Source: Tepidibacillus_B infernus
GTDB lineage: Bacteria > Bacillota > Bacilli > Tepidibacillales > Tepidibacillaceae
Reading direction: 5' to 3'
Length of the DNA stretch: 64,000 bases
NCBI RefSeq assembly: GCF_048898065.1
Contig: NZ_JBLWFI010000001.1
Span: forward strand, 2,038,155 to 2,102,154
Every line of letters starts with the position of its first letter. Positions within the stretch are counted from its first letter, which is position 1. Of the stretch, positions 51,975 through 60,487 are shown in pieces. Below the pieces are notes generated by a model. It saw only the letters and a program-made list of their open reading frames with translations. It searched no databases and had not been told where the DNA came from. The position numbers were made by a program, and so were the translations under genes.

Positions 51975-53966
51975 TTCTAACCCAGAAGCTAATTCTATCT
52001 TTGCTAATTTCAGCTCTTGTTTTGATAACTCAATCTCAAGGTCTTGTTTAATATTAGAATTATAATTATTTCTATTAATTACGTTTAACTTTGTTTCACT
52101 GTTAAAATGATATGTCGGGACAATTGTTTTTAATATTTTTTTAATTTCATTAGATGAAGATTTGTTACTTGATACTATATTTTTTAATTTATCTATCATT
52201 TTAAACAAATTATCTTTATCATACTCTATTGGTCTTCCAACAAAAATTCGATCGTGTTTTGTTGCCTTTGTGCCTTCTTCATCTGTTAATATTTCTTCAA
52301 ATAGTTTCTCACCAGGACGTATCCCTGTGTATTTAATTTTAATATCTTTATCTGGTTCAAAGCCAGATAATCTAATCAAGTCTCGAGCCAAAGTATCTAT
52401 CTTTACCGGTTTTCCCATATCAAGGATAAATGTCTCTCCGCCATGAGCAAGAGCTCCTGCTTGAATAACAAGTTGTACAGCCTCTGGAATCGTCATAAAA
52501 TAACGAACCATCTCAGGATGAGTTACGGTAACAGGGCCGCCTTGTAAAATCTGTTGTTTAAAAATAGGAATAACACTACCTCGACTACCAAGAACATTGC
52601 CAAAACGAACGGCAACAAATTTCGTGTTGCTAATAGCATTTAAATGTTGAACAATCATCTCGGCAATTCGTTTGGTTGTGCCCATGATACTGGTGGGATT
52701 AACCGCCTTATCTGTAGATATCATTACAAAGTGAGTTGCTCCATATTCATGCGCACATTCTGCAACATTTTTCGTACCAAAAATATTATTTTTTACTGCT
52801 TCACTAGGATTTCGTTCCATAAGAGGAACGTGTTTATGAGCTGCAGCATGAAAAACGACATTTGGTCGGTACGTCTCAAAAACATGGTTCAATCTTCGAT
52901 TGTCTTGAATATCGGCAATAATCGTTTCTAATTCTAAATTTGGATATTTTCTTCTTAGTTCTAACTCTATTTCATAGATACTATTTTCCCCATGTCCAAG
53001 TAATAATAGCCTTTTAGGTGAAAAAGGAGCTATCTGTCTACATAGTTCAGATCCAATTGATCCACCTGCCCCTGTGATTAAAACGACTTTCTCATTTACA
53101 TATCCAACAATACTAGATAAATCTATTTCTATTGGTTCGCGCCCTAATAAATCTTCTACATGAACATCACGAATCATTTTTACACTAATTTTCCCCGACA
53201 CCAAATCTGAAACTCTTGGCAATATTTTAATATTCGCTTTTGTTTGCTTACAAATATTAATGATTTCAGCAATTTCTGATTTTGGAGCAGATGGGATTGC
53301 AATGATGATTTCTTGAATACCATACCTTTCTACTGCATTTACGATATCTTCCCTTGTCCCTACAATTGGTAGGCCAAGTACCTCTAAATTAAGCTTGGAA
53401 GGATTATCATCGATAAAAGCAACAGGGTAAAATTCCGTATCTGGAGAATGTTTTAATTCTTTAGCGATCAATGCCCCTGCATTCCCTGCACCAATAATCA
53501 AAGCCCTTTTATGATAGGGCTGGATTTTTAGATAATCATCGCGAATGATTCGCCAAGTTAAACGAGATCCTCCTATTCCAGCAATAATTAACATTAAAGA
53601 TAATAAGTAAATGGAACGGGGGACTACTACATTCGGGTACATATATTGTATTAAACTATGAAAGGAAAAGAAAAACACTTCCGAAATGGTTACTGCCTTT
53701 ACTATGGAAATCAGTTCTCCAATACTGGCATATTGCCAAACCCTTTTATATAATCTCATTGAGTTAAAAACAATTAAAATAATTGCCAAATGCATGATGA
53801 TTACATATGGGATAAAGATAAACAGTTCTGTCCTTACTTTAAAATCAAAACGTAAAAAATATGCCATAATGACAGATACTGCAATAATTACAGAGTCAAT
53901 CAACGTTAACAATAAATAGCGCAGGCGAAAGCTCAAGATTCCTCCCCGTCCTTTACTTTGATTCAA
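51957..53966 (-). CDS. Membrane-bound UDP-GlcNAc 4,6-dehydratase-like enzyme (PglF/CapD family)
   Basis: 669 residues. Four N-terminal membrane helices, a CoA-like Rossmann domain (ALIIGAGNAGALIAKELKHS), then a short-chain dehydrogenase domain with VVLITGAGGSIGSELCRQIA and VFHAAAHKHVPLMERNPSEA. The catalytic region reads ISTDKAVNPTSIMGTTKRIA, with Met in place of the usual Tyr, which is normal in this subfamily. It makes a 4-keto-6-deoxy sugar, the first step to bacillosamine or related sugars. It is followed upstream by a Wzz-like gene (2 bp apart). Confidence 0.88.
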   Translation of the reverse strand: MNQSKGRGGILSFRLRYLLLTLIDSVIIAVSVIMAYFLRFDFKVRTELFIFIPYVIIMHLAIILIVFNSMRLYKRVWQYASIGELISIVKAVTISEVFFFSFHSLIQYMYPNVVVPRSIYLLSLMLIIAGIGGSRLTWRIIRDDYLKIQPYHKRALIIGAGNAGALIAKELKHSPDTEFYPVAFIDDNPSKLNLEVLGLPIVGTREDIVNAVERYGIQEIIIAIPSAPKSEIAEIINICKQTKANIKILPRVSDLVSGKISVKMIRDVHVEDLLGREPIEIDLSSIVGYVNEKVVLITGAGGSIGSELCRQIAPFSPKRLLLLGHGENSIYEIELELRRKYPNLELETIIADIQDNRRLNHVFETYRPNVVFHAAAHKHVPLMERNPSEAVKNNIFGTKNVAECAHEYGATHFVMISTDKAVNPTSIMGTTKRIAEMIVQHLNAISNTKFVAVRFGNVLGSRGSVIPIFKQQILQGGPVTVTHPEMVRYFMTIPEAVQLVIQAGALAHGGETFILDMGKPVKIDTLARDLIRLSGFEPDKDIKIKYTGIRPGEKLFEEILTDEEGTKATKHDRIFVGRPIEYDKDNLFKMIDKLKNIVSSNKSSSNEIKKILKTIVPTYHFNSETKLNVINRNNYNSNIKQDLEIELSKQELKLAKIELASGLESKATP

Positions 53967-53968
53967 GT

Positions 53969-54997
53969 TTAATCTTTTGTATCTACAACAACTGCTTTTC
54001 TTATATCTACTGAAGAACTTGTGCTATTCCAATATTCTTTCAAGAAAACCCAAAAAACTCCTAGCATAAAGCCCAACACAGTTGCGATTGCCACATTTAA
54101 TAATTTATTTGGTTTCACTGGATTTTCAGGTTCAATGACATTTCGTACAACAGAAGCCTTAATTCCTGTTTCTTTTGCAATCTCTTTTAGTTGACCCTCT
54201 GCCTTTGTTAATTCAGTATGTTGACTTTCAAGATCACTTAGAGCCAATTGGTTAGCAGCATAATCTTCCAAATACTTAATGTAAGCAGGATTTGGTTCCT
54301 CATTTTGAACAGTCAATTTACTTATATTTACCACATTTGTATTCCCTAATCGGGCTGCTAATTCCTGTAGATAGGGATCATCTACAATCGACTTTTGATA
54401 GATAAGAGACTTATCGACCTTTGCCATTTCTTCTTTAATCTTAGCTAATTTATTTTTTAATAAAGCCATATCCATTTCCACTTGTCTCTTCGTAGATTTT
54501 ACATTTGCTGATAACGTATCGAAGTTTTGATCTTCAATAAATTGTTGAAACCTTGCTGTAACAATGTTAGCTAATGCGACTGCATCTTTTGCAGAATGAG
54601 CGTTAACTGTAAGATTGACAGTCATTGTATCTTTTACTAAATCTACTTTAATCAAGTTATTTAATGCTCCAGATTGAATCCCTTTCCATTCTGGTGAAAT
54701 TTTCTTTACTTGTTCTAACATTCTAGAACCAGCAATGACATTATCGAATGCGCTTATCAACGTATTAATTGGAACTTCTTCTTGGTTCATCATCTTACTG
54801 ATAATTGAACTACTTTCTGTCCCTTTTATTTGTTTAACAACAACCGCCGTTGTTATTTGATATGTAGGCGAGAGAACAAAAAAGCTGATAATAGCACTTA
54901 CAAACATTGCTGCTAGAGTAACGACTGCAATGGTTTTCTTCCCTCGAAGCAAAATCTCAATCAATTCCCTTAAAGATATTTCTTCAACGTTTTCCAT
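53969..54997 (-). CDS. Wzz/CpsC-like polysaccharide co-polymerase
   Basis: I use ATG 54997 (MENVEEISLRELIEILLRGK), 8 bases after AAAGGTGG. About 342 residues. One helix near residue 22-45 (VVTLAAMFVSAIISFFVL), a periplasmic-side coiled coil (residues about 160-260) and a last helix LLNVAIATVLGFMLGVFWVF. It controls chain length of the glycan. There is no ATPase domain, so any tyrosine kinase would be separate and is not in this window. Confidence 0.85.
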   Translation of the reverse strand: MENVEEISLRELIEILLRGKKTIAVVTLAAMFVSAIISFFVLSPTYQITTAVVVKQIKGTESSSIISKMMNQEEVPINTLISAFDNVIAGSRMLEQVKKISPEWKGIQSGALNNLIKVDLVKDTMTVNLTVNAHSAKDAVALANIVTARFQQFIEDQNFDTLSANVKSTKRQVEMDMALLKNKLAKIKEEMAKVDKSLIYQKSIVDDPYLQELAARLGNTNVVNISKLTVQNEEPNPAYIKYLEDYAANQLALSDLESQHTELTKAEGQLKEIAKETGIKASVVRNVIEPENPVKPNKLLNVAIATVLGFMLGVFWVFLKEYWNSTSSSVDIRKAVVVDTKD

Positions 54998-55171
54998 GAA
55001 TTTTACCACCTTTAAACCTTTATTATGTATTTTATAAACTTAAAAATAGTACAATTATTTATTTTTCTACAATAGCAAACAAATTTCCTGCTAATTTCGA
55101 CAAATTTTACACTACAAAATTTATTATTACGGTTTATGTATAAGTTCATTGCGAATTAGGAGGGGAACAGG

Positions 55172-55398
55172 ATGATTACATGGGGGCCAGTTCTGATTTG
55201 GTCGGAGAAAAATGGGTGACCTTTTTCATCTCATTTCTTTATGCGATGAGTGATAAATATCATCAATCTTTAACAGGTTTTCGTGATGGCCGGTGGTCAG
55301 ATGTAGTAATCTATAGTATTGGTATGATTATTGCCCTCATCACGTATTCATTGGTTCCGATTAGATATAGAGAGAAAGCAACAAAAGGGGTCGGTTAA
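55172..55398 (+). pseudogene. VanZ-family remnant 3
   Basis: ATG 55172 behind AGGAGGGG reads MITWGPVLIWSEKNG and stops; that is the VanZ N terminus. In another frame EKWVTFFISFLYAMSDKYHQ, SLTGFRDGRWSDVVIYSIGM and a final membrane helix give its C-terminal third. So about 70 residues are missing and the frame is broken. The C-terminal part alone has an internal ATG but is probably not functional. Confidence 0.7.
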
Positions 55399-56291
55399 AC
55401 ATATTTTCGCTCTTTAGAACTCCATGTATCAAAGAACTCATCTTCGCTGATTATTGCCATAAAAGGCGGCAACGTAAAATCAATAATGACGCCAATAACA
55501 GAATCAAGACTTTTTTCAAACTTCAATACTTTTTTACAGAAGTTGTTCCACCGTTTTTGAATTGCATCGTCCTTAACTAATTTTGATATTATAGCAACAG
55601 AATCTTTTTCATATGGTGTACCTCGATTAGAAAGAGTTTCGTAAATTGCCTCTTGTAATTTTCTACCTTCAAAGTCAAATGTCGTCGCCAGATAATAAAT
55701 ATCGTAGAAATCCTTCATACGACCTGTAGCTTCCATTAATGATATGATGGCATCTAATTTTTCAGCCACAGTAGACTCTAACGAATATGTTAATACTTCA
55801 GGCTTTTCAAACTCAGAAAGAACAACCGGTAGTTTTCTTTTTACTGCCGATGGAACAATAATATCTCCGACTCCAAAATCAATGCTAAAAGGTGTCTTGG
55901 TATTTCCAATTAAACCAATTAGATTAACTCGGATATCATGGTACTCTTTTATTTCACTAATTACTTCTAACCCTCGAATCTCAAACCTAATAAAATCATT
56001 TTTGCTAGGTGTGGAAATAACTTTACCAACTAGTATTTCTATCGAATGTAAATCAGTTGAATGATTCTTTAAAAGATAATCTGCATCAACTGTTGGCCTA
56101 GTTGTAAATTCGCTGATAGTATATAGAAGAAATCCGCCTTTGAGAATCAGATTATCTCTGTATTTCGATTGTGATAACCTTCGTATAAACTCTTCTTGGC
56201 AAAAAAGATTCAATAATTGTTGAAGTTGAATACCTTTTTCTTTTGATTTGTTCTTTAACTTAGCTAAAATTGATGCTGCGATATCAGCCAT
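55395..56291 (-). CDS. abiEii: AbiEii-type nucleotidyltransferase toxin
   Basis: About 298 residues from ATG 56291, which overlaps the antitoxin stop (TAATG). Nucleotidyltransferase motifs: DNLILKGGFLLYTISEF with the G-G/S core, TRPTVDADYLL with the two Asp, and KLDAIISLMEATGRMKDFYD with the K-x-D pattern. AbiEii is known to inactivate tRNA by adding nucleotides (type IV system). The 3' end meets the VanZ remnant. Confidence 0.9.
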   Translation of the reverse strand: MADIAASILAKLKNKSKEKGIQLQQLLNLFCQEEFIRRLSQSKYRDNLILKGGFLLYTISEFTTRPTVDADYLLKNHSTDLHSIEILVGKVISTPSKNDFIRFEIRGLEVISEIKEYHDIRVNLIGLIGNTKTPFSIDFGVGDIIVPSAVKRKLPVVLSEFEKPEVLTYSLESTVAEKLDAIISLMEATGRMKDFYDIYYLATTFDFEGRKLQEAIYETLSNRGTPYEKDSVAIISKLVKDDAIQKRWNNFCKKVLKFEKSLDSVIGVIIDFTLPPFMAIISEDEFFDTWSSKERKYV

Positions 56292-56887
56292 TATATCCAC
56301 ACTCCAATATAGGTTTGAACCTTATTTTTGATATTAAACAATTCAGCGTACTCAAACAGTTTTGTTATATTTTTCTTTTGATCTTTAACATAACGTTGGA
56401 TTGCATTGTTAAAAACTTCTTTCTCAAGTTTGTTCTCATAACGAAGAACATCACATATGGTCCGATCACGGGTAAAAATCTTCACCGTAACACCTTCAAT
56501 TTGAATGGTATCAAGACCAACATCTAAAAATTTTGGTTCTAAATAAAAAGGCTCTATTAGAGGGTATTCGATTTTATACTGGCTTTTTTCGCTATCTTTA
56601 TCAACCGCTATCTGCCAAGCGGAGGGTATTCGATCGGTATAGCCGTAATGAATTAGTGCGCTTTCAAGAAAAATGACTGCATGAGGAAATAGCCGCGCTA
56701 TAACGGCTTCCTCTGGATTAATATTATTTGATAGTTCATAATATCCCTGCTTGATTTTAGTAAGTACATTTTCTTCAAGAAGTTTTTTAATATGACGACT
56801 TGAAAGCCCAATAGCATTAAGTTCTGATGTTTTAAGTACGCCTCCATGCTTATTAAATTCATTTTTAATAACATCTATATTAATCAT
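56291..56887 (-). CDS. abiEi: AbiEi-type antitoxin and repressor
   Basis: 198 residues. The N-terminal winged helix (GGVLKTSELNAIGLSSRHIK, LEENVLTKIKQGYYEL) binds operator repeats. The C-terminal part (TRDRTICDVLRYENKLEKEV) is the AbiEi antitoxin domain. It is coupled to the toxin by a TAATG junction and represses the operon. Confidence 0.9.
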   Translation of the reverse strand: MINIDVIKNEFNKHGGVLKTSELNAIGLSSRHIKKLLEENVLTKIKQGYYELSNNINPEEAVIARLFPHAVIFLESALIHYGYTDRIPSAWQIAVDKDSEKSQYKIEYPLIEPFYLEPKFLDVGLDTIQIEGVTVKIFTRDRTICDVLRYENKLEKEVFNNAIQRYVKDQKKNITKLFEYAELFNIKNKVQTYIGVWI

Positions 56888-57071
56888 TTTTGCACCTCAA
56901 TATCCGCTTTCTACTTCGCAAAGCGGGTAATTTAGTGCAATTTTATCATATTACTTAGCCAAAGAGCAAGATTGTAGATTTAAAAAGTAGACCCCTTTTG
57001 GGAAGTATTGGAATTAAGCAACGAATAAAGCTTTATAACGTGGCCTTTTTCATGTCATTTCTGAATGGTTT

Positions 57072-57377
57072 TTAACAACTATAAAAGCACTTTGCATATT
57101 TGTCTATATGATCCTTTAATGGCCTATGTTTTAAAGTTTCGTAATGAATAATGTCAAAATAATAGGGTAAAGGTAATTCTTCGTTTAATAATACACTCAA
57201 ATGGTTAATTATCTCTTGCGTCAACTGAGAACCATATATAACTAGATCAACATCAGATCCATTTTTGTAATTACCCATGGCACGACTTCCAAAAATAGAC
57301 GCTTTTTCAATCTCTGGCCACCTTGATAAAGCTCCAATAATTAAATTCATACTTTTCTCTGGTATCCCAAACTTCAT
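57072..57377 (-). CDS. mntA: Minimal nucleotidyltransferase (MNT) antitoxin
   Basis: 101 residues. The motif GSRAMGNYKNGSDVDLVIYG holds Gly-Ser and the Asp-x-Asp metal ligands. Such proteins add AMP units to a Tyr next to the active site of the HEPN partner and so inactivate it. The start overlaps the HEPN stop by four bases (ATGA). Confidence 0.9.
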   Translation of the reverse strand: MKFGIPEKSMNLIIGALSRWPEIEKASIFGSRAMGNYKNGSDVDLVIYGSQLTQEIINHLSVLLNEELPLPYYFDIIHYETLKHRPLKDHIDKYAKCFYSC

Positions 57378-57775
57378 CTTTTTGCTCCTAAGTCACGATA
57401 TACCTGTGTTATAGCTGCGTAATAACTATCCTTAATCTTCATTACTGCCAATTGAAAACGCTCTTCGTCGTAAGTATGGGCTAATAAATTTTGTTTTTCC
57501 AACATATCCATCCATGTTTCACCATCCTGAATAAGACCATAGTGAAATGATGATTTTATTACTTCTCTTGGAAAGGTTACTAATACTTCTTCAGATTCTA
57601 AATAATCCTTTAGTGTTTTCCATGCCAATTCTAATGTATACTCAAACCTTTGAATCAAACCTTCTTTCTCAAGCACGCTAAGATTATCAAAATCTTGTAT
57701 AGCTAAGTCAAATTGACGATAGGCTTTTTCAAAGTTTTCAAATCGCTGACGCCACCGATTTTCCTTTAAGTTCAT
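57374..57775 (-). CDS. hepT: HEPN-domain protein (HI0074 family), toxin partner of MNT
   Basis: I use ATG 57775 (MNLKENRWRQRFENFEKAYR) with GGGAG 9 bases upstream. About 133 residues, all-helical. The usual active motif R-N-x3-H-x-Y is EKQNLLAHTYDE here: Asn, His and Tyr are kept but the Arg is Gln. HEPN RNases need that Arg, so the protein may be inactive or a variant. The gene pair is otherwise complete. Confidence 0.88.
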   Translation of the reverse strand: MNLKENRWRQRFENFEKAYRQFDLAIQDFDNLSVLEKEGLIQRFEYTLELAWKTLKDYLESEEVLVTFPREVIKSSFHYGLIQDGETWMDMLEKQNLLAHTYDEERFQLAVMKIKDSYYAAITQVYRDLGAKR

Positions 57776-57867
57776 TATTATCATACTCCCACATTTAATT
57801 TATTTATCAAATTTTATCACATTATCAATAACATGGGAAAACAATTGACTTATCACCCTATTCTTCT

Positions 57868-58245
57868 CTACATCTTAATTTTTCTGTTCAATTTCTCAAT
57901 ATCGAACTCATCATACCCTTGACTTTTCCCCCATACTATCATATCGTCATGCTCTGGATGATCTTTATTAGCTATAATTTCAAGAAATTCTTCGTAACCG
58001 GATTCTCCACCTACATCTTCAGGAGGTGTGTTCCCCTCACCTTCATAGCAGACAGGATAGTTTTTGTCATAATTCTCGATCACCTTTTCCACCTCAATAT
58101 AATGCTGCCAATTATCTCCAAAATCATAATTATATTTTAGCCTTTTATACTTAGGGATATATTCTGAAAGTCGGATACCTTTTTCATGCCTCATCTCTAT
58201 ATCATTGGGATAGGCAAAAGCTTCCTCATCAGAAACCAAGTTCAT
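57868..58245 (-). pseudogene. Plasmid pRiA4b ORF-3-like protein, 5' truncated
   Basis: 125 residues from the only ATG at 58245: LSEYIPKYKRLKYNYDFGDN, WQHYIEVEKVIENYDKNYP, CYEGEGNTPPEDVGGESGYE are the C-terminal two thirds of the PF07929 family. Members usually have 40-60 more residues at the N terminus. Here the frame begins at the edge of a TnpB element, so the 5' part was lost. Function unknown, often plasmid- or phage-linked. Confidence 0.7.
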
Positions 58246-58246
58246 A

Positions 58247-58795
58247 ACAGGCGTGAACTACCCGCCACCTACACTTCGCTTAGAGGTGGGGGCTTCTAAG
58301 GTAATCGCACCTAACGGTACGAAATTTACTTAGCTATCGAGCCTGTTCCATGCTCTATTTATGATTATACTAACAGTCGCAATCCTTCACGCTTGATATT
58401 GATAGAAGCGTTCCAATCTCTATCTGCCACAAAACCACAATCACAATGGAATATGCGCTCAGAAAGAGATAGAGACTCCTTTACTTGACCGCAACATGAA
58501 CAAGTTTTGGATGATGGAAACCACTTATCTATTTTAATAAGCTTTTTCCCCTGCTCCTCTAACTTGTATTGGAGAAAGGTGGTGAACATGCCCCAGCTAN
58601 NNNNNNNNNNNNNNNNNNNNNNNNNNNNNNNNNNNNNNNNNNNNNNNNNNNNNNNNNNNNNNNNNNACTGATTATATCATAGCAAAAAAAGACAACTTTA
58701 GGCTACGCCTAACCGAAATTCATCTCCTACTTTCACTGGTGCTGGCACACCTTCACGTTTAGAAGTGGGAGACTTCTTTCGGAGGGAAGTTAAAT
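58247..58795 (-). mobile_element. TnpB-only IS200/IS605-type element remnant with assembly gap
   Basis: The right end (58247-58310) has CCGCCACCTACACTTCG and AGAGGTGGGGGCTTCT, the familiar end of elements that also encodes the guide RNA scaffold. A gap of 67 N lies at 58600-58666. Beyond it, 58730-58790 carries the similar CTTCACGTTTAGAAGTGGGA, which I read as the left end. Most of tnpB must be lost in or at the gap. Confidence 0.7.
58365..58599 (-). pseudogene. tnpB: C-terminal part of TnpB
   Basis: The frame is open into the gap: SWGMFTTFLQYKLEEQG, KIDKWFPSSKTCSCCGQVKE, ERIFHCDCGFVADRDWNASI. The zinc ribbon (CSCC, CDC) and the last catalytic Asp region (ADRDWNASIN) are present. Only about 75 residues survive, so it is not functional unless the gap hides the rest. 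Confidence 0.8.
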
Positions 58796-59135
58796 TATTA
58801 CTAGCTATAATTCCACCGTATGCTTTTGCTAAAGCTATCGCCGCTGCTTCACCTTTACCAATTCTTTTTTCTCCTTTTGGCGGTGAAATCGCTAATTCAT
58901 AATACAAACGATATTCTTCGGTATTGGTCAATATCTCTTTTGTCGTAACATCACCATTTATACATAATTCATTAACTTTACGCTTAATATGGGGGATACT
59001 TGGATTTGATAATTCAATAAAAACTTCTTTAGGGAGCACAATTCTTCCAGGATAAAGTTTAAACAGGATGTTTTCTTCTTTCACCCACAGAAAAGAAGAG
59101 ATATAATCTGTATCAAAAAACAACTTACTAGTCAT
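58698..59135 (-). CDS. PIN-like domain protein with C terminus replaced by IS sequence
   Basis: I use ATG 59135 (MTSKLFFDTDYISSFLWVKE), 6 bases after GGAGAAG. The first acidic residue DTD, the later Glu of GKGEAAAIALAKAYGG and the strand GIIASNN fit a PIN-like nuclease. After ASNNL the residues are encoded by the left end of the TnpB element, so the final helix and strand with the last Asp are lost. It overlaps the peptidase gene stop by 8 bases. It may be an inactive toxin. Confidence 0.7.
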   Translation of the reverse strand: MTSKLFFDTDYISSFLWVKEENILFKLYPGRIVLPKEVFIELSNPSIPHIKRKVNELCINGDVTTKEILTNTEEYRLYYELAISPPKGEKRIGKGEAAAIALAKAYGGIIASNNLTSLRKKSPTSKREGVPAPVKVGDEFRLGVA

Positions 59136-59886
59136 AACTCTCTTCTCCAACTGTATTTAATCCATATACCATATCTCCCCTAAATCCATTTAATAATAGT
59201 TCTTCGTATTTCCCATTTGATATTAGGTCTCTTTCTTTTAATTCTTCAGCCAATTTTATATATTTACCTAAAGTAATATATTGCTTATCTTCCGGAGTTG
59301 GCCTATACAATTTGTCATCAAAGCCAAGTTTCAATGCTGATGAAATGATCCCAGTTTTCATTGTATTTGCTTTTTCATGAGATAAATATCCATCTTTTAT
59401 TAATCTCCATAAAGTAGCCTGTCTGCTTAACCCATAGTGCTGTTCAATTTTTACGACATCATTTACTTCAAGATCATGCTTTACTTTTCCCAATTTGTTT
59501 TTTATAAAATCGTTTAAAGATTCATAAGGCGCTAAAAAATATGACGCAAACATATCTGCTTCTACTTCCTGCGGATCTTTATTTTTCTCAAGATCTGCGG
59601 AAGATACGATACTTTTAAAATCCTCATGGAAAAATAAATGATACAATTCATGGGCCATTGTAAAACGCTGGCGACCGTACGTAGAAGTTGAATTAATACC
59701 GATTATTTTATTATTTCCTTCTTTAATACAGATACCACTTACTCGACTGCTCATTGGATAAAATACAATCGTTAAGTCTTCGTTACTATGAAGGATAGAG
59801 AAGATATCTATTGGCGAGTAGATATCTTCTCCAAATTGTTTGCGCAAGCTTATGGCCTCTGCATTTAATTCAATTTTTTCTTTCAT
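59128..59886 (-). CDS. ImmA/IrrE-type metallopeptidase
   Basis: 252 residues. The zinc motif is FTMAHELYHLFFHE with H-E-x2-H, and the third ligand region is DPQEVEADMFASYFLAP. Such peptidases cut the HTH repressor encoded beside them. The C-terminal part from residue 165 may sense a signal. It lies 3 bp after the XRE gene, in an XRE-COG2856-PIN order typical of toxin-antitoxin or mobile-element modules. Confidence 0.88.
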   Translation of the reverse strand: MKEKIELNAEAISLRKQFGEDIYSPIDIFSILHSNEDLTIVFYPMSSRVSGICIKEGNNKIIGINSTSTYGRQRFTMAHELYHLFFHEDFKSIVSSADLEKNKDPQEVEADMFASYFLAPYESLNDFIKNKLGKVKHDLEVNDVVKIEQHYGLSRQATLWRLIKDGYLSHEKANTMKTGIISSALKLGFDDKLYRPTPEDKQYITLGKYIKLAEELKERDLISNGKYEELLLNGFRGDMVYGLNTVGEESYD

Positions 59887-59889
59887 GCA

Positions 59890-60228
59890 TTATTCCCCCT
59901 TGAGCAAATCTTCCATGTAACGTAAATTTAATGCAATCTTGTTCATGGCTGCTATTGTTTCCAAATCTTCTGTCGTAAGACCCTTTGCCCGTAATGCAAT
60001 AGGCATTGGGGAAAACTCGCTATCTTCATTTGTAAAATACTCTATCGAACATCCAAAAAGGTTTGCTGCTTTTTCAAGGATATCGATACTAAATTGCCGT
60101 TCATTGTTTTCACATTTTGAGATGTAGCTCTGATCAACCTGTAAATATTCCGCAATTTGACTTTGGGTAAATCCACTCTTACTTCGCAACTCATTAAATC
60201 TTTTACTTACTAATTCAGAATTCAACAT
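59890..60228 (-). CDS. XRE-family repressor
   Basis: 112 residues. The helix-turn-helix is at residues 8-60: RFNELRSKSGFTQSQIAEYL, VDQSYISKCENNERQFSIDI. The C-terminal part is short and probably contacts the peptidase. It is first in the XRE-ImmA-PIN operon and likely its repressor. Confidence 0.9.
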   Translation of the reverse strand: MLNSELVSKRFNELRSKSGFTQSQIAEYLQVDQSYISKCENNERQFSIDILEKAANLFGCSIEYFTNEDSEFSPMPIALRAKGLTTEDLETIAAMNKIALNLRYMEDLLKGE

Positions 60229-60243
60229 AGTTGCACCTCCCTT

Positions 60244-60263
60244 ATATCAATAGTATATGATAT
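60244..60263 (-). promoter_or_regulatory. Candidate operator of the XRE operon
   Basis: ATATCA, 8 bases, TGATAT: an inverted repeat 16 bases before the XRE start. The position suits autorepression. Confidence 0.4.
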
Positions 60264-60299
60264 TATTGTCATAAAATAAATATATTATTCAATCATTTT

Positions 60300-60392
60300 T
60301 ATGACAAAACAATTTTCATCAAATGTTGTAAGATCGTTGATATTTACTAAAGACATAAATAATTCTTTATCAACCGGAGGAGGTTATAATTG
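60300..60392 (-). pseudogene. Fragment of a second ietA-like AAA ATPase gene
   Basis: The minus strand reads PPVDKELFMSLVNINDLTTF then DEN before diverging. It matches PPVDNESFMSLVNVNDSTTF at residues 67-86 of the intact IetA at 38614-39723. The DNA is also alike around TTTACTAA-GACATAAA. About 23 codons remain. Confidence 0.65.
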
Positions 60393-60428
60393 AAGTTATG
60401 CCGTTAAATTTGTGTAGGTAAAAGATAC

Positions 60429-60467
60429 AAAAAATGGAACCACTTTATTTATATAAGTAGTTCCATT
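60429..60467 (-). terminator. Terminator of galU
   Basis: AATGGAACTACTT and AAGTGGTTCCATT pair on the minus strand with one mismatch and are followed by TTTTTTG. It lies about 20 bases after the galU stop. Confidence 0.85.
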
Positions 60468-60487
60468 AATCAGTAAATAATATAATT

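Noticed and set aside
55180..55398. Intact small membrane protein of 72 residues
   Set aside because: Its N terminus is out of frame with the VanZ start at 55172, and the middle of the VanZ protein is missing, so a remnant is more likely.
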